From the NCBI GenBank assembly GCA_028554795.2, contig JAPYKE020000276.1, forward strand, positions 1-64,000: DNA of 64,000 nt, written 5' to 3'. Shown in pieces: positions 32,101 to 41,767 of the stretch. Source of the stretch: Sinohyriopsis cumingii. Its lineage: Eukaryota > Mollusca > Bivalvia > Unionida > Unionidae. The position numbers and the translations under genes were made by a program. The notes under the pieces are model-generated. The model had not been told where the DNA came from, made no database searches, and saw nothing but the letters and a program-made list of their open reading frames with translations. Position 1 is the stretch's first letter; each line of letters begins with the position of its first letter.

Positions 32101-33225
32101 GTACTTGTGCCGAAACGTGCAACCAAGATCAACCTTGTCATCACACCCAGGAAGAACGGGCCTTGACGGGGACGTGGGTCAGCGTAGAATTGTTCAAAGC
32201 TCTGGACATGGGATACCAAGTGTTAGAAGTGTACGAAATTTGCCACTTTCCCAAGGCACAACAATACCACAAGGGTGACCCCACGCAGAAAGGCATTTTC
32301 GCAGACTACGTGGATGCCTTTTTGAAACTGAAGCAAGAAGCCAGTGGCTATCCATCCTGGTGTCACACTCCCGAAGACCAAATAAAAATTCAAAGAGAAA
32401 TACCGGGAACAAGAAGGCATCACTTTAGACCACATCGAGAAAAACGAAGGCAGGCGATCGTTTGCCAAAGTGATGTTAAATTGCTTGTGGGGTAAAATGG
32501 CACAACGACCGTGTTTACCCAAGACGGAATATTTGACCGAACCTTCCCGCTATATCCAGATGATTCACGACAAAACCAAATTCATGAAACATGTGGACGT
32601 CGTTCGCGTGAATTTGATCTTGGTCAATTACGAAGAATATCTGGACTTTGTACAAGACGACCCCTTTGGAAATGTCATCATTGCGGCTTACGTGACAGCT
32701 CATGCTCGCTTAAAATTGTACGAAGCTTTAGAACTGTTAGGGGAACGTGTTCTGTACTTTGACACGGACAGTTGCATTTACATCCATCACCCGAGTCAAC
32801 ATCACCCTGACATCGAAGGAGACCGTTTAGGAGCCTGGACAGACGAGCATCCCGACGACAAGATTCTAAGTTTCGTCAGTGGCGGTCCAAAAAATTACGG
32901 CTACGAATACCGGGACAAACAAGGAGAAGTGAACACGAAGTGTAAAGTGAAAGGATTGACTCTGAATTATCGTACCAGTCGTGTGGTCAACTTTGGGGTA
33001 TTGAAAGAAGCCTTGCAGTCTAGAGAAGATGAACACTTTAAAGTAATCACTTATCAACCCAACAAGATTGTACTTTTACCCACTCACCACATCGTCAGTC
33101 GACCCTTGGAAAAAGTCTATCAAATCGTGTACCAGAAGCGAATGCGACTTCCCAATGATTTCACCTTACCTTATGGACACGTCGGTATTGGTCTGTATAT
33201 AAAAAGGAACCCTAGGCAAGATTGA
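29151..33225 (+). pseudogene. Protein-primed DNA polymerase B (pPolB), broken
   Basis: Replicative polymerase of the Polinton, normally primed by a terminal protein at the element ends. The N-terminal 437 codons are basic, then Cys/His-rich (YCEKCDYGYNNREQHKHC and following CxxC pairs). Exonuclease motif I is seen as FDFECMQETG, polymerase motif A as YLDVCSLYPYV, motif B as KVMLNCLWGKM and motif C as YFDTDSCIY. Breaks: in-frame TAA at 30462, frameshifts near 30825, 32016 and 32385, and a further TAA near 32043. Total length fits a Polinton pPolB of about 1,350 residues. A gene-specific TATA for the next gene lies inside its 3' end. Confidence 0.92.
33196..33205 (+). promoter_or_regulatory. 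TATA box of the BIR gene
   Basis: TATATAAAAA within the last codons of the polymerase gene, about 60 bases before the ATG at 33261. Confidence 0.6.
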
Positions 33226-33260
33226 TAGTTCATTGTGACTACCAAGACCAAGCGAACAAG

Positions 33261-33896
33261 ATGAATACTTTAAGAGAAACACAAAACAAGTTTAGACGGG
33301 CACAATTCAAGTTTGGGGCTTCTGAAGTGGAATGCGATTGTGAGCCTTGCGATGGGAACGATGCTGTACGCTGTGACCTTAGCGATGCCGTAAAGCATCA
33401 TGGGAACTTTGTTCTCATTACCCCTATCATGGAAAGTGATGCTGTGCGTGTCAAACCTGAGGGATGCGAAAGCGATGCCGCTCGTCCTCTTGGACACTTT
33501 ACTGGGTTTCGTTTTAAAGGTGAATGTCCACCTTCACGTCTACCCCCCTACGGATGTCATCCAGCCCTAAGCAAACTCCTGTCCATGTCACCCTGCCCTC
33601 ATCGAAACCAACCTGTGAAAGACGAATATTCGTTCCCTGTACGTTTGTCGGAATAATGCGACTTTGAAAATCGTCTTCAATCGTTCAAAGGAAAATGGCC
33701 TAAGTATCTGGGAGGACCGACCCCCGAAGAATTAGCCAGAGCCGGATTTTTCTACTTGGGCGAAGGGGATAAAGTCAAGTGCTTTAGTTGCGGTGTGTCA
33801 CTTCACCACTTGGAACCGCAAGATTCGGCCTACGTAGAACATGCTGGATGGTCACCGAATTGTCATTACTTACCCTTAGTGGGACCGAGACATTGA
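33261..33896 (+). pseudogene. BIR-domain (IAP-like) protein with in-frame stop
   Basis: From the ATG at 33261 (MNTLRETQNKFRRAQFKFGA) about 130 residues include Cys-rich and SDAV/DAVR repeat phrases. After an in-frame TAA at 33654 the same frame continues into a BIR domain: NRLQSFKGKWP, LARAGFFYLGEGDKVKCFSC and EHAGWSPNCHYL. Zinc ligands are CX2C-X16-H-X6-C, exactly as in inhibitor-of-apoptosis proteins. No RING finger follows. BIR proteins block caspases in hosts and in baculoviruses and iridoviruses; an anti-death role here is inferred. The stop makes this copy a pseudogene unless the BIR is made separately. Confidence 0.85.
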
Positions 33897-33907
33897 AGTA
33901 ACCTACC

Positions 33908-34243
33908 ATGTCGTTGAAGAAGAAGAAACCAGATTGGTTAGGAATCAAATGTTGGACATCATCGAGACCAGTATTTAAACTTCATTTCAGAAACGATATT
34001 GAATCATTACCTAAAGAACTGCAAGAGAAGATTTACAAGGAAGTTTGGCAGGGACTTGCCAGAGTGAAATCTCAATGGGTAACTGTAGAACTTTTGTGCC
34101 GAGAAATTCACAAGAGGAAAGTGAAAAAAGTCAATCAGTGTGTTAGATTTCTCTGGGTCAAGTGTGCATTCGTCCTATTATATCACTCTAGACCGTTTAC
34201 ATCAAAAGAGCTCAATGAGATTCTTGGACGTTACCCTGAATAG
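33908..34243 (+). CDS. F-box-like family protein 1
   Basis: Open 111-aa frame starting MSLKKKKPDWLGIKCW. It contains NDIESLPKELQEKIYKEVWQ, the same LPxELxxxIYxE pattern as the two genes that follow. LPxELxxxI...L is the signature of the F-box, which docks substrates to SCF ubiquitin ligases. The gene starts 11 bases after the BIR gene. The C-terminal half is basic and lacks recognisable repeats. The F-box reading is motif-level only. Confidence 0.55.
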   Translation: MSLKKKKPDWLGIKCWTSSRPVFKLHFRNDIESLPKELQEKIYKEVWQGLARVKSQWVTVELLCREIHKRKVKKVNQCVRFLWVKCAFVLLYHSRPFTSKELNEILGRYPE

Positions 34244-34321
34244 CAGTGGCCAGAAATTACTCACTATGTGGATTACTTTTGCTCTAGGAGAAGATAGTGA
34301 ATTGTACGGACTGACCTATTC

Positions 34322-34779
34322 ATGCATACTTTACAAGAGAACATTCGTGCTTTGCCTGTGGAGTTGAGAAAACGCATTTACCGAGAGCTGGTCAAAATAC
34401 AAGTCAAACGTAAAGAACAATTGCATCCGTTACGTCACCGGTGTTTGAACCACTGGTACCCGAATGCTATACAAGGACTGATTCAGTTGAAAGTGTTCCA
34501 TTGGACAGACATTGATCAACGACCCCCTGGTTTTAAAAAGGATTGGTTTGCTATTGATGATTCTATTTACTACATTGTAAACTTTTACTGCATCGAATTC
34601 CAGAGGAAGAGTTAACGAATTACCAACAACTTTTACACAATGTCAACTTAGTGAAAGAGGAAACTTCTGAACGAATTGTAATGTGTAAATTAGTGACTAA
34701 ACGATTTAAATTCGACACTGAAGTAAAACCATGTCTGTGCAAAGAGTACATTTCTTGTGTCAGACCAAAGAGGATTTAG
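34322..34779 (+). pseudogene. F-box-like family protein 2, frameshifted
   Basis: Starts MHTLQENIRALPVELRKRIY and runs open to 34615. The part homologous to the C-terminal half of the next gene (PEEELTNYQQLL, then Cys-rich CKEYISCVRPKR) continues in another frame to a TAG at 34777-34779, with the shift near 34590. Clear tandem paralogue of 34792-35310; even the upstream tgacctattcatg context is duplicated. Confidence 0.65.
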
Positions 34780-34791
34780 TATGACCTATTC

Positions 34792-35310
34792 ATGGGTACT
34801 TTGCTAGAGAACATTCGTGCCTTGCCTGTGGAGTTGAGAGAACGCATTTACCGAGAACTGATCAAAATACAAGTCAAACGTAAAGAACAGTTGCATCCGT
34901 TACGCCACCAGATCTTTAACCACTGGTACCTGAATGGTATAAAAGAACTGATTCGTCAGAAATTGTTTCAGTGGTCAGACCTTGTTCAACACTTTCAGTT
35001 AGTGAATGACCTAAATGTTCGTAATTTTGGTTACTTCGAGATTCACCTAGAGCAACGGATTGAGGAAGACGAGTTAAAGGATTACCAACATATTTTACGT
35101 GGAATCTGCTTAGCGGAAGACGAAACATCTAAACAAACTCTGAAGTGTAGGTTACAGTATGCAAGATTTAGATTCCCTACTGGAGAACAAAGATGTCTAG
35201 TTAGAAAGTACCTTTATTGCTTCCGAAATAAAGAGACTATAAAATCAGGAATCCATGCCACGGCTTATGTCACAAGTGATTGGACAGATTCCGTGGAAGG
35301 AACTCAATGA
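34792..35310 (+). CDS. F-box-like family protein 3, intact
   Basis: Open 172-aa frame, MGTLLENIRALPVELRERIY at the N-terminus. An F-box-like segment spans residues about 5-45 and is followed by an HPLRHQIFNHWYLNG block and an acidic helix (IEEDELKDYQHILRG). The C-terminal third has several Arg/Phe/Cys residues (RLQYARFRFPTGEQR). It is the full-length member of the trio. The 3' end overlaps the short frame starting at 35255. The substrate-binding part is unlike any family I know. Confidence 0.65.
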   Translation: MGTLLENIRALPVELRERIYRELIKIQVKRKEQLHPLRHQIFNHWYLNGIKELIRQKLFQWSDLVQHFQLVNDLNVRNFGYFEIHLEQRIEEDELKDYQHILRGICLAEDETSKQTLKCRLQYARFRFPTGEQRCLVRKYLYCFRNKETIKSGIHATAYVTSDWTDSVEGTQ

Positions 35311-35446
35311 CCATATTCAAACCGTGGATCATTACCATCAATTATTACAAGAACTGTATCCATTCAATTTGGGTCGACAAGTGGTGTGTGTCTTAGTGAC
35401 TTGTTTTCTGGGATTTCGTTTACCAGGCGATTCTTTGTGGCCTTAA
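35255..35446 (+). CDS. Small ORF overlapping the F-box-like gene
   Basis: 63-aa frame from an ATG, MPRLMSQVIGQIPWKELNDH, with a hydrophobic patch (VVCVLVTCFLGF) near the C-terminus. It overlaps the end of the previous gene and the start of the membrane-protein remnant. Coding nature is uncertain; it may be the displaced 5' part of a larger gene. Confidence 0.35.
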   Translation: MPRLMSQVIGQIPWKELNDHIQTVDHYHQLLQELYPFNLGRQVVCVLVTCFLGFRLPGDSLWP

Positions 35447-35944
35447 ATTGTCACGAAAGACTCATTTTGCTCAAAGCCTTGCGTTTTGATCTGGATACTT
35501 CTCGACCTCAACAGGAAAAAAAGATTCGTGAACTTTTAACTACCGAAGACGTGTATGACGATGTGTGTGTAGCTTGTGACTTACACCCCCACTGGACAGA
35601 TGTCCGTGCCTGGAAAAAAGGGGGTTTTGAGGCTTGGACCCAAGAAGTGGCCCAGTATGCACGAGAGTTGTTCAAGGAAAAAAGTCGCTTTTCAACCAGT
35701 GTTAGTGACAGTGCCAGAAGAAGAACCCGTCACCCAGGACAGGACTGTCGTGGACATGCCTGAAAGACCCTTTCGGGAGGACACTTGTGTGACCTTACCC
35801 AACATAGAACTGGTCAGAACATTACCCAAAACATGTTGTACAGACACTTGTGTATATTCCACGTTAATGGTTTTCATGTGCCTTTTATCGTTGTACTTAA
35901 GCCTTTTACTTTTATGTATTTTTGTCTTTCGTATTCATGTTTAA
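35440..35944 (+). pseudogene. C-terminally anchored membrane protein, broken copy B
   Basis: Homologue of C 63471-63979. The conserved part has HERLILLKALRFDLDTSRP, VCVACDLHPHWTDVR and KGGFEAWTQEVAQYA. After a shift in an A run near 35685 the frame continues with PEEEPVTQDRTVVDMPERP and a C-terminal hydrophobic span (LMVFMCLLSLYLSLLLLCIF) fit for one membrane crossing. The start codon seen in C is absent here. It is followed by AATAAA at 35952. Function unknown. Confidence 0.65.
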
Positions 35945-35951
35945 AACATTC

Positions 35952-35957
35952 AATAAA
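35952..35957 (+). terminator. Poly(A) signal of membrane-protein gene
   Basis: AATAAA eight bases past the stop at 35944. The equivalent signal in C is at 63458-63463 on the minus strand. Confidence 0.65.
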
Positions 35958-35973
35958 CGTGTCCTGAAAAAAG

Positions 35974-35980
35974 TATATAA
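35974..35980 (+). promoter_or_regulatory. TATA box of ATPase gene
   Basis: TATATAA about 50 bases before the ATG at 36028. The same element is present in C near 63435-63442. Confidence 0.65.
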
Positions 35981-36027
35981 ACTCTCGTCTTGTTTGTTTT
36001 CGTGTCACAAGTGACATTCCTGACACT

Positions 36028-36757
36028 ATGGCTACCTCTGCTGTCTCTACTCCCTCTTCCTCCACTGTCAAAGTCATCGACGAACACTTAGATCGTGCCA
36101 GTTGGGAGGCTTTGTTATCTTCGCCATCCCTTTAACATGCTCATTGCTGGACCTAGCGGTTCAGGCAAAACCGAATTCGTCAAACGTTTGATCAAACATA
36201 AACATCATTTGATCGATCGACCACCTCAACGCATCGTGTGGTGTTACAAAGAGTGGCAATCGGCGCACAGCCTCTTGCGAGAAAGTCAAGGCGATTCCAT
36301 CGTGTTTGCGGAAGGCATTCCTAAAGAAGACGACGGCATCGTCTCTGACTCCCGTCAAACCCATTTGGTCATTTTCGACGACATGTTAGGAGAAGACGAA
36401 GAAGAAATTAAACTGTGGTTCACGCGCAAAGGGCATCACCGTAATGCCAGTGTCGTTTACATCACCCAAAATTTGTTTCAACAAAGTAAAGCCCATCGCA
36501 CCATCAGTCTCAATGCACATTACGTGGTCTTGTTTAAAAGCCCTCGAGATAAATCGCAAGTCCAAGTCTTAGCCGAACAGTTAGGAACGCCTTGGCTGAC
36601 TCAGGCGTACGACGATGCCACTCAAACTCCACACGCTTATTTACTCGTCGATTTGAAACCTACGACCCCGGATGATTTGCGATTCCGTACCCAATTGTTT
36701 CACCACTGGGGCCAAGACGGAGGGCCTGTCCTGTACACGTCTCCGTCCTCGACTTAA
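36028..36757 (+). pseudogene. FtsK/HerA-type packaging ATPase, N-terminal frameshift (copy B)
   Basis: Genome-packaging ATPase of the A32/FtsK-HerA clade. The ATG at 36028 starts MATSAVSTPSSSTVKVIDEH; a one-base insertion near 36114 shifts the frame. From there the downstream frame is open to 36757: Walker A GPSGSGKT, Walker B LVIFDD, a sensor-like VVYITQN segment, and the C-terminal FHHWGQDGG. Copy C has the opposite defect, an intact N-terminus and a stop near the end. The gene follows its own TATA and precedes the core-protein gene by 66 bases. Confidence 0.88.
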
Positions 36758-36778
36758 TTTCACTCAAGAAAAAAAATC

Positions 36779-36786
36779 TATAAAAA
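36779..36786 (+). promoter_or_regulatory. TATA box of core-protein gene
   Basis: TATAAAAA about 40 bases before the ATG at 36824. In copy C the corresponding site reads TGTAAAAA and is probably weakened. Confidence 0.6.
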
Positions 36787-36823
36787 TCTCAGACACTTTT
36801 CGTCTGTCTCACACAGCGTCAAC

Positions 36824-37795
36824 ATGACGTCCCATCAATCACATCTCCCCGTCAAATTGATTCGTGCCTTGTATGGCATCAGTCGAGAAAAGAATCCACA
36901 AACACGAGCTCGTGTCTTAGAAGCTAGTCTCAAAGAAGTCTTACGATGGTTCACGGTGACGGCACGTCAATTACTGCAAGGGATCATTCAGATTCCTCAT
37001 CAAACCAAACGCTTTTTTGATCGAAACAACGTCGCTTTGAAACTGGCCGATCCCCGCATCGACACTCAAACCAAAAAACAAATCATTTTGAAACCTGGAG
37101 GGAGCGGTACTCTAGGAGGGGTCATCATTCGCTCTCTCTTAAGATGGGATCCTAATGCCCCCAAAGTTTTCCCCAAGAAAAAAGTCAAACGAAGCTCCAA
37201 GAAGAAGAAAAAGAGCCACGGTGTCAAGACCAGGTCCCCAAGGAGACCCGTGTCTCCAAGAACTTCTCCAGTGGCGGGACCCTCCTCTTACCAGACACCA
37301 CCCCGGAAAAAGGAAAGAAGCCCCCAGAAAAAGAAGCAGAGAAAAAGTGCCCAGAAAAAGAAAAGTCCACAGAAAACTAGTCGTAAGAGAGGCACTTCGG
37401 CCAGGATGCAACCTTACACTCGCAAACCACGACCTGCAAAGGCAGTGACCGCGTCTCCGGTAGCCTCAGGTTCATTCACTTCCCCGTTGATGTCACCAAG
37501 AACTGAAGAGTACTTGGAGACGTTGATCACACCAAGAACTTCTCCGTTGATGACCCCCAAAAGAACTTCCCCAGTGGCAGGACCCTCCAATTTAGTGGCA
37601 GTGGCTGCTGCTCACAAAGTACCTTCTCCCAAAATCAAAGTTCAAGAGAGATCGGGCATGTTACAAAGTTTACTGGATTTGTCCAAGCAAGAACTGGCTC
37701 GATTTAGTCCGTTACGTAACCCTGCACGACGTGTCATGCCTGTCCTGAAGTTGATACGACGTAAAGACAACCAGTGGCGACGCGTTCCAGTATAA
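36824..37795 (+). CDS. Basic Lys/Ser/Pro-rich core protein, intact copy B
   Basis: Open 323-aa frame, MTSHQSHLPVKLIRALYGIS. The first 110 residues look globular and helical (RQLLQGIIQIPHQTKR). Residues about 120-250 are a histone H1- or protamine-like tail with repeated SPxK, SPQKKK and SPRT/SPLM phrases. A conserved C-terminal block follows (MLQSLLDLSKQELARFSPL, then VLKLIRRKDNQW). The layout suits a virion DNA-condensing protein comparable with adenovirus core proteins; that role is inferred. Copy C has exactly the same length, 323 aa, although the two differ by several in-frame indels. Confidence 0.75.
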   Translation: MTSHQSHLPVKLIRALYGISREKNPQTRARVLEASLKEVLRWFTVTARQLLQGIIQIPHQTKRFFDRNNVALKLADPRIDTQTKKQIILKPGGSGTLGGVIIRSLLRWDPNAPKVFPKKKVKRSSKKKKKSHGVKTRSPRRPVSPRTSPVAGPSSYQTPPRKKERSPQKKKQRKSAQKKKSPQKTSRKRGTSARMQPYTRKPRPAKAVTASPVASGSFTSPLMSPRTEEYLETLITPRTSPLMTPKRTSPVAGPSNLVAVAAAHKVPSPKIKVQERSGMLQSLLDLSKQELARFSPLRNPARRVMPVLKLIRRKDNQWRRVPV

Positions 37796-37798
37796 AAT
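37791..37798 (+). promoter_or_regulatory. TATA box overlapping core-protein stop
   Basis: TATAAAAT at the end of the core gene, about 55 bases before the ATG at 37851; conserved in C near 61643-61650. Confidence 0.6.
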
Positions 37799-37850
37799 AG
37801 GCCTGTGACTAAGTAGGGGTATCAGTGTTTTTGGTGCTGAAGACTCAAAG

Positions 37851-38252
37851 ATGTCATCCTCCAGAAAACATCCCTCTTCTAAAACCCAAGGAAAGAAAAG
37901 GAAAGGACTGCCTCCTCGTTTAGCCAAACATGGGAACATGCTATCTGTCCTGTCCAAAGCTTCTCCACCCCTACAAAAAAAACTTATTCAATCAGCCTCC
38001 AAAGAGGTCATCGATACCGTGTGCGAATGTTGTTTGAACGTGTTGAAAGGCACGATCCCTTTGTCCAAACACCAGAAACAATGCTTAGGCAAACATCGTC
38101 ACGTTCTTCGCCAAATGGTTCAAAAGAAAATACCCATCAGATAAAAGAAGAAGATGTTGGTCCAACGTGGAGGAATTTTACCCCTCTTGTTAGGCCCATT
38201 ACTGAAAGGAGTCTTGGGAACCATGTTGGGAGGACTGGTGGGAGCAAGATAA
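37851..38252 (+). pseudogene. Small basic protein with Gly/Leu-rich tail, stop-interrupted copy B
   Basis: From MSSSRKHPSSKTQGKKRKGL the protein has a basic N-terminus and a conserved helix block (VIDTVCECCLNVLKGTIPLS, KHRHVLRQMV). After an in-frame TAA at 38142 it continues KKKMLVQRGG and a hydrophobic LLLGPLLKGVLG tail. This block order, ending in a glycine-rich hydrophobic tail, recurs in metazoan Polintons and recalls adenovirus pX-like membrane-active peptides. In copy C the TAA position is a sense codon. Confidence 0.7.
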
Positions 38253-38300
38253 AAGGGTCTCTGAAGTCCCTAGATCTCAGCATCGACCCCTGACAACCCC

Positions 38301-38924
38301 ATGGAAGGACGAAAACTAGCTTTAGTGCCTTACAAACGATGGATGGAATACTATCGTTGGCAAGAACAACGCACCCCGCATTTACCTCCCAATCCCAATT
38401 TGAGCGAGATGTCCCAGTTACAACACGAATTGCAGTCCTTGGTGGATCGCCAAGATTTGTCCGAAACAGAAAAATCGCAAAAGTACGGTCAACTCTTGCA
38501 ACGACTGCAACTCTTTCACCAGAAAGCCTCAGACGAAACAGCTCTTCCCACTTTGAAAGATTTGAAGGCCTTGATGAAAAGTACAGCACCATCACCTCTA
38601 CAACTACCACCAGTGACCAAGACAGAAAAAGGAGAAGAAGAAGAAGGGTTTCAAACTCCACCAGAAAAAGTACGCAAGTTAACAACACCACCTACCTCCA
38701 GAATTGGATGGATTAAAAAGATGATGACCACCCCTTCTTCATCACAAGAGAAAAAGAAAGTGAAGACAGAAGTGAAGACAGAAGTGAAACAAGAACCGAT
38801 ATCCCCTGTTCAGACATCCTCCTCTTCGACACCTATTGCTGGTCGCACACGCAAATCATTGCAATCCAAGAAAATACCCCAAGAGAAAAAGAGTAGCATC
38901 TTCCAAGAGTGGGTGCCTTATTAA
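38301..38924 (+). CDS. Pre-integrase linker protein, intact copy B
   Basis: Open 207-aa frame from MEGRKLALVPYKRWMEYYRW. The N-terminal 90 residues contain HLPPNPNL and a helical SQLQHELQSLVDRQDLSETE region. The C-terminal part is Lys/Ser/Thr/Pro-rich and ends FQEWVPY. It stops seven bases before the conserved integrase start, and all three copies keep this arrangement. No catalytic motif seen; perhaps a structural or DNA-binding protein. This is the first gene of the tightly packed late block. Confidence 0.7.
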   Translation: MEGRKLALVPYKRWMEYYRWQEQRTPHLPPNPNLSEMSQLQHELQSLVDRQDLSETEKSQKYGQLLQRLQLFHQKASDETALPTLKDLKALMKSTAPSPLQLPPVTKTEKGEEEEGFQTPPEKVRKLTTPPTSRIGWIKKMMTTPSSSQEKKKVKTEVKTEVKQEPISPVQTSSSSTPIAGRTRKSLQSKKIPQEKKSSIFQEWVPY

Positions 38925-38931
38925 CACACAA

Positions 38932-40038
38932 ACACAAAAAGTGTTAGCCAGCATTTACTACGATCCCTCGCATCCTGCAGGTTACGCAGGAGTTCAAAAA
39001 TTGTATCGTGCTGCCGAAACGCGACTGAAAAGTCTCCGTTTACCTCAAGTGCAACGATGGTTACAAGAACAAGCTACCTACACTTTACACAAACCCATTC
39101 GACGCAACTTTTCCAGAAGTCGCACCCTAGTGGAAGGCATCGATCATCAATGGCAAGCCGATTTAGCCGACGTCTCTCATTTGGCAAGCTACAATCGAGG
39201 CTACAAATATTTGTTTTGTGTCATCGAGGTCTTTTCCAAATTTGCCTGGGTCGTACCCTTGACTTCCAAATCGAGCAGCGAGTTAGTGCGAGCCCTGCAA
39301 CGAGTGATGAAACAAAGCGGTCGTCACCCTCTTTGATGGCAAACGGATAAAGGCACCGAATTTCTGAACCAAGCGTTCCAAAAAGAATTAAAGAAACGTG
39401 ACATTCATTTTTTTACCACCGAGAATCCCGAAACCAAAGCCAGCATCGTGGAGCGTTTTCAACGCACTTTGAAAGAACGCATGTGGAAATATTTTACGCA
39501 TCACCACACTCTGAAGTACATCGACATCTTACCGCACCTGGTGCAAGCGTACAACCAATTTTACAATCGAAGGATTGGACGTGCCCCGCAAGAAGTGACT
39601 CCAGAGAACGAAGTGCTGGTGTTTGAGCGTCTGTTTGGTACGTCCCCGACGAGGGCTGTCCTCAAGAAAAGTGGAGTGTTGACCATAGGAGATTGGGTGC
39701 GCATTGGCAAAACCAAACGTACTTTCGACAAAGGTTACTTACCTAACTGGACTACCGAATTGTTTCGTGTCACTGGACGAGTGCATGGCCGTCATCCTGC
39801 CGTCTATAAATTAGAAGACATGAACGGAGAAGTGCTCAAAGGAACGTTTTATTTGCCCGAGTTACAACATGTCACCAAAAAAGAAGACGTGTACGACATC
39901 GAAAGCATTCTCGAACGCAGAACCCGTAAAGTGGGCAAACGACGTGTCAAAGAAGTCAAAGTACGTTGGAAAGGATATCCACCCAGTTTTGATTCTTGGA
40001 TCGACGCTTCGCAAGTCATCGACTATAAAAAGAAGTGA
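38932..40038 (+). pseudogene. Polinton integrase with chromodomain, broken copy B
   Basis: rve/DDE integrase that would cut and join the element ends and make 6-bp target duplications. The catalytic acidic residues are Asp in WQADLADV, Asp in WQTDKGTEF and Glu in KASIVERF, with about 61 and 34 residues between. An SH3-like segment (LTIGDWVRIGKTKR) and a C-terminal chromodomain (YDIESILERRTRK ... VRWKGYPPSFDSW) follow. An in-frame TGA lies at 39334, just before the second Asp, and the conserved ATG position (38932) reads ACA. It ends five bases before the next ATG. Confidence 0.9.
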
Positions 40039-40043
40039 CCATC

Positions 40044-40451
40044 ATGCCCTTTCACACAGACGCAGCTACGTCGACCACTTTCACCCAGTTCTTCTCTGCA
40101 AGATTTACAGAAATAACTCTTGTGGGTGTGGTGTGGAGAACGTGTGCCTAAAACGCAAATCGTCTTTTTCTGCCAAATCTTCGTGGTGTATTGTGTCATC
40201 GGGGCAGCCATTGCCAATTTGAGTTTGCAACAAGGAGACAAACAATTGTGGACCATTTTATTAAGCAGTTTCATCGGTTACCTGCTATCAATCCCTCCCT
40301 GAAATTCTCCTCGAACGGGAACAACGGGAACCTTGTGTCCAGTGCCAGTGTGAGTCACCACTCCAAGAACAACAACAACCCTCTTTTAGGCGGATACACT
40401 CCTCTGACGACCAGTAACCCCTCGGACAGCCACAGAACTCTGCAATTATGA
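40044..40451 (+). pseudogene. Conserved Polinton membrane protein, frameshifted copy B
   Basis: Starts MPFHTDAATSTTFTQF; a two-base difference from C shifts the frame after about a dozen codons. The homologous frame then has WCGERVPKTQIVFFCQIFVV, a hydrophobic span, and LWTILLSSFIGYLL. Tail Asn-rich, ending at TGA 40449-40451, which overlaps the penton ATG (40448) as ATGA. Confidence 0.7.
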
Positions 40452-41324
40452 GTCATCAAAACCAATTTTACTTAACCTTACCCAGTGACAGTTCCATGGA
40501 GGTGTTTCCCAAGAACACGTTGTGCTGTTACACGGTCAAATTACCTCAGACCATCCAATTAGATCACGAAGCCCATTGGGAAGTGGCTTTAGTAGAAATC
40601 ATTCACCCGACCCAAGTCCTCAATGTCCTTCCCAATCAAAACTTTTTTGATGTGGAAGTTCATGACAAGCCAATGCAACAGTACTTGGATACCCATGGCA
40701 AATATAACATAAAAACCCCTGGCACTCAAACAATCAAAAGTACACCACCTATCACTTGTTCATTCCCCCCACGCTATTATTTTAGTGGTCAACATTTGGT
40801 GGGCACCATAGCCTCTAGGTTTAATGTCGTGTTTCTTAAAGCTTTGGAAAGTGTCAAAAAAAGTGTCGCTTCTTGATGAAATTTGTCCTGAATTGTTTGT
40901 CATGTTGGGCGGAGACATGGACATGAGAATGGCTATGATCAAGAAAAACGAATTACCAATCATTTACGACAACAAGTCTTTTAGCAAGTTATTTCGTGCC
41001 CCGGTAAAACTGAACCAAGGACTGAATTTGATGTTTGTGTACTCCGATGTGGTGGAGTACAACCTGGTGGGACACACCTCTGTGCCGTTACTGCGTGTCA
41101 TTCCTTTCAAAGTGGATTCTGCCACGAACGCTGACGAGGAAGGTGGAAACACTTACCACGTTCACCGCGAATTTGTACATCCTCACTATTTGCCTGTCAG
41201 TAAGTCGTATTTGGACACGGTCAACATTGCTATAAATGGAGATCTGGGACAAAATATTCGATTCACCAAAGGAAAAGTCACGGTGAAACTCCATTTTCGA
41301 AAACGGTTCTCTCACGACACGTAA
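40448..41324 (+). pseudogene. Penton-type minor capsid protein, broken copy B
   Basis: Single jelly-roll capsid vertex protein. MSHQNQFYLTLPSDSSMEVF opens the frame, with HEAHWEVALVEIIHPTQVLN and YFSGQHLVGTIASRFN. A deletion near 40870 removes about 60 bases present in C and ends the frame at 40876. The second half (VYSDVVEYNLVGHTSVPLLR, NIRFTKGKVTVKLHF) is open to the TAA at 41322. The typical HDxxWEVAL-like and LVGHT blocks identify it as Polinton penton. Confidence 0.85.
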
Positions 41325-41327
41325 GTC

Positions 41328-41754
41328 ATGTATCCAGTGTACCGAGGGGTTGCTCGACAGCGAGGACACGGTTTAGGAGATATATTAAAATCGCCCTTTC
41401 GTTCGGTGGCCCCGGTGTTGAAACCGATGGTGACACGAGGATTGCACGCCTTGAAAGATGCCGCACTGACACAAGGCAAAGAATTTCTCCAAAAATATCA
41501 TCATCGACAAACAAAACCCTAAAGAAGCCTTCATGAGGACAGGCAAAAATGTCTTGCTGCAAACGGGCAAAGACCTTTTGGGCCGACGAGAAACACCTAT
41601 AAATGCCCTGCACTCTACCGAGTCAGGCATTCAGCAAGGACAAGGCAGAAAGAGTCGACGAAGAAAACACCCTTTCACCAGACTTCACACGTCTAAAACT
41701 AGAAAGACAAAGAAAAGAAGAACCGTTTGAGACTTAGACGTTTTCTATTATTGA
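41328..41754 (+). pseudogene. pVI-like minor capsid protein, broken copy B
   Basis: Begins three bases after the penton stop, MYPVYRGVARQRGHGLGDIL. An extra base in an A run near 41493 shifts the frame. The remainder (GRRETPINALHSTESG, then the basic KTRKTKKRRTV) continues to an in-frame TGA at 41728 where C has an Arg codon, and the conserved end DLDVFYY follows to 41754. Copy A is the intact reference. Confidence 0.75.
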
Positions 41755-41767
41755 GACACAGAAAAAA

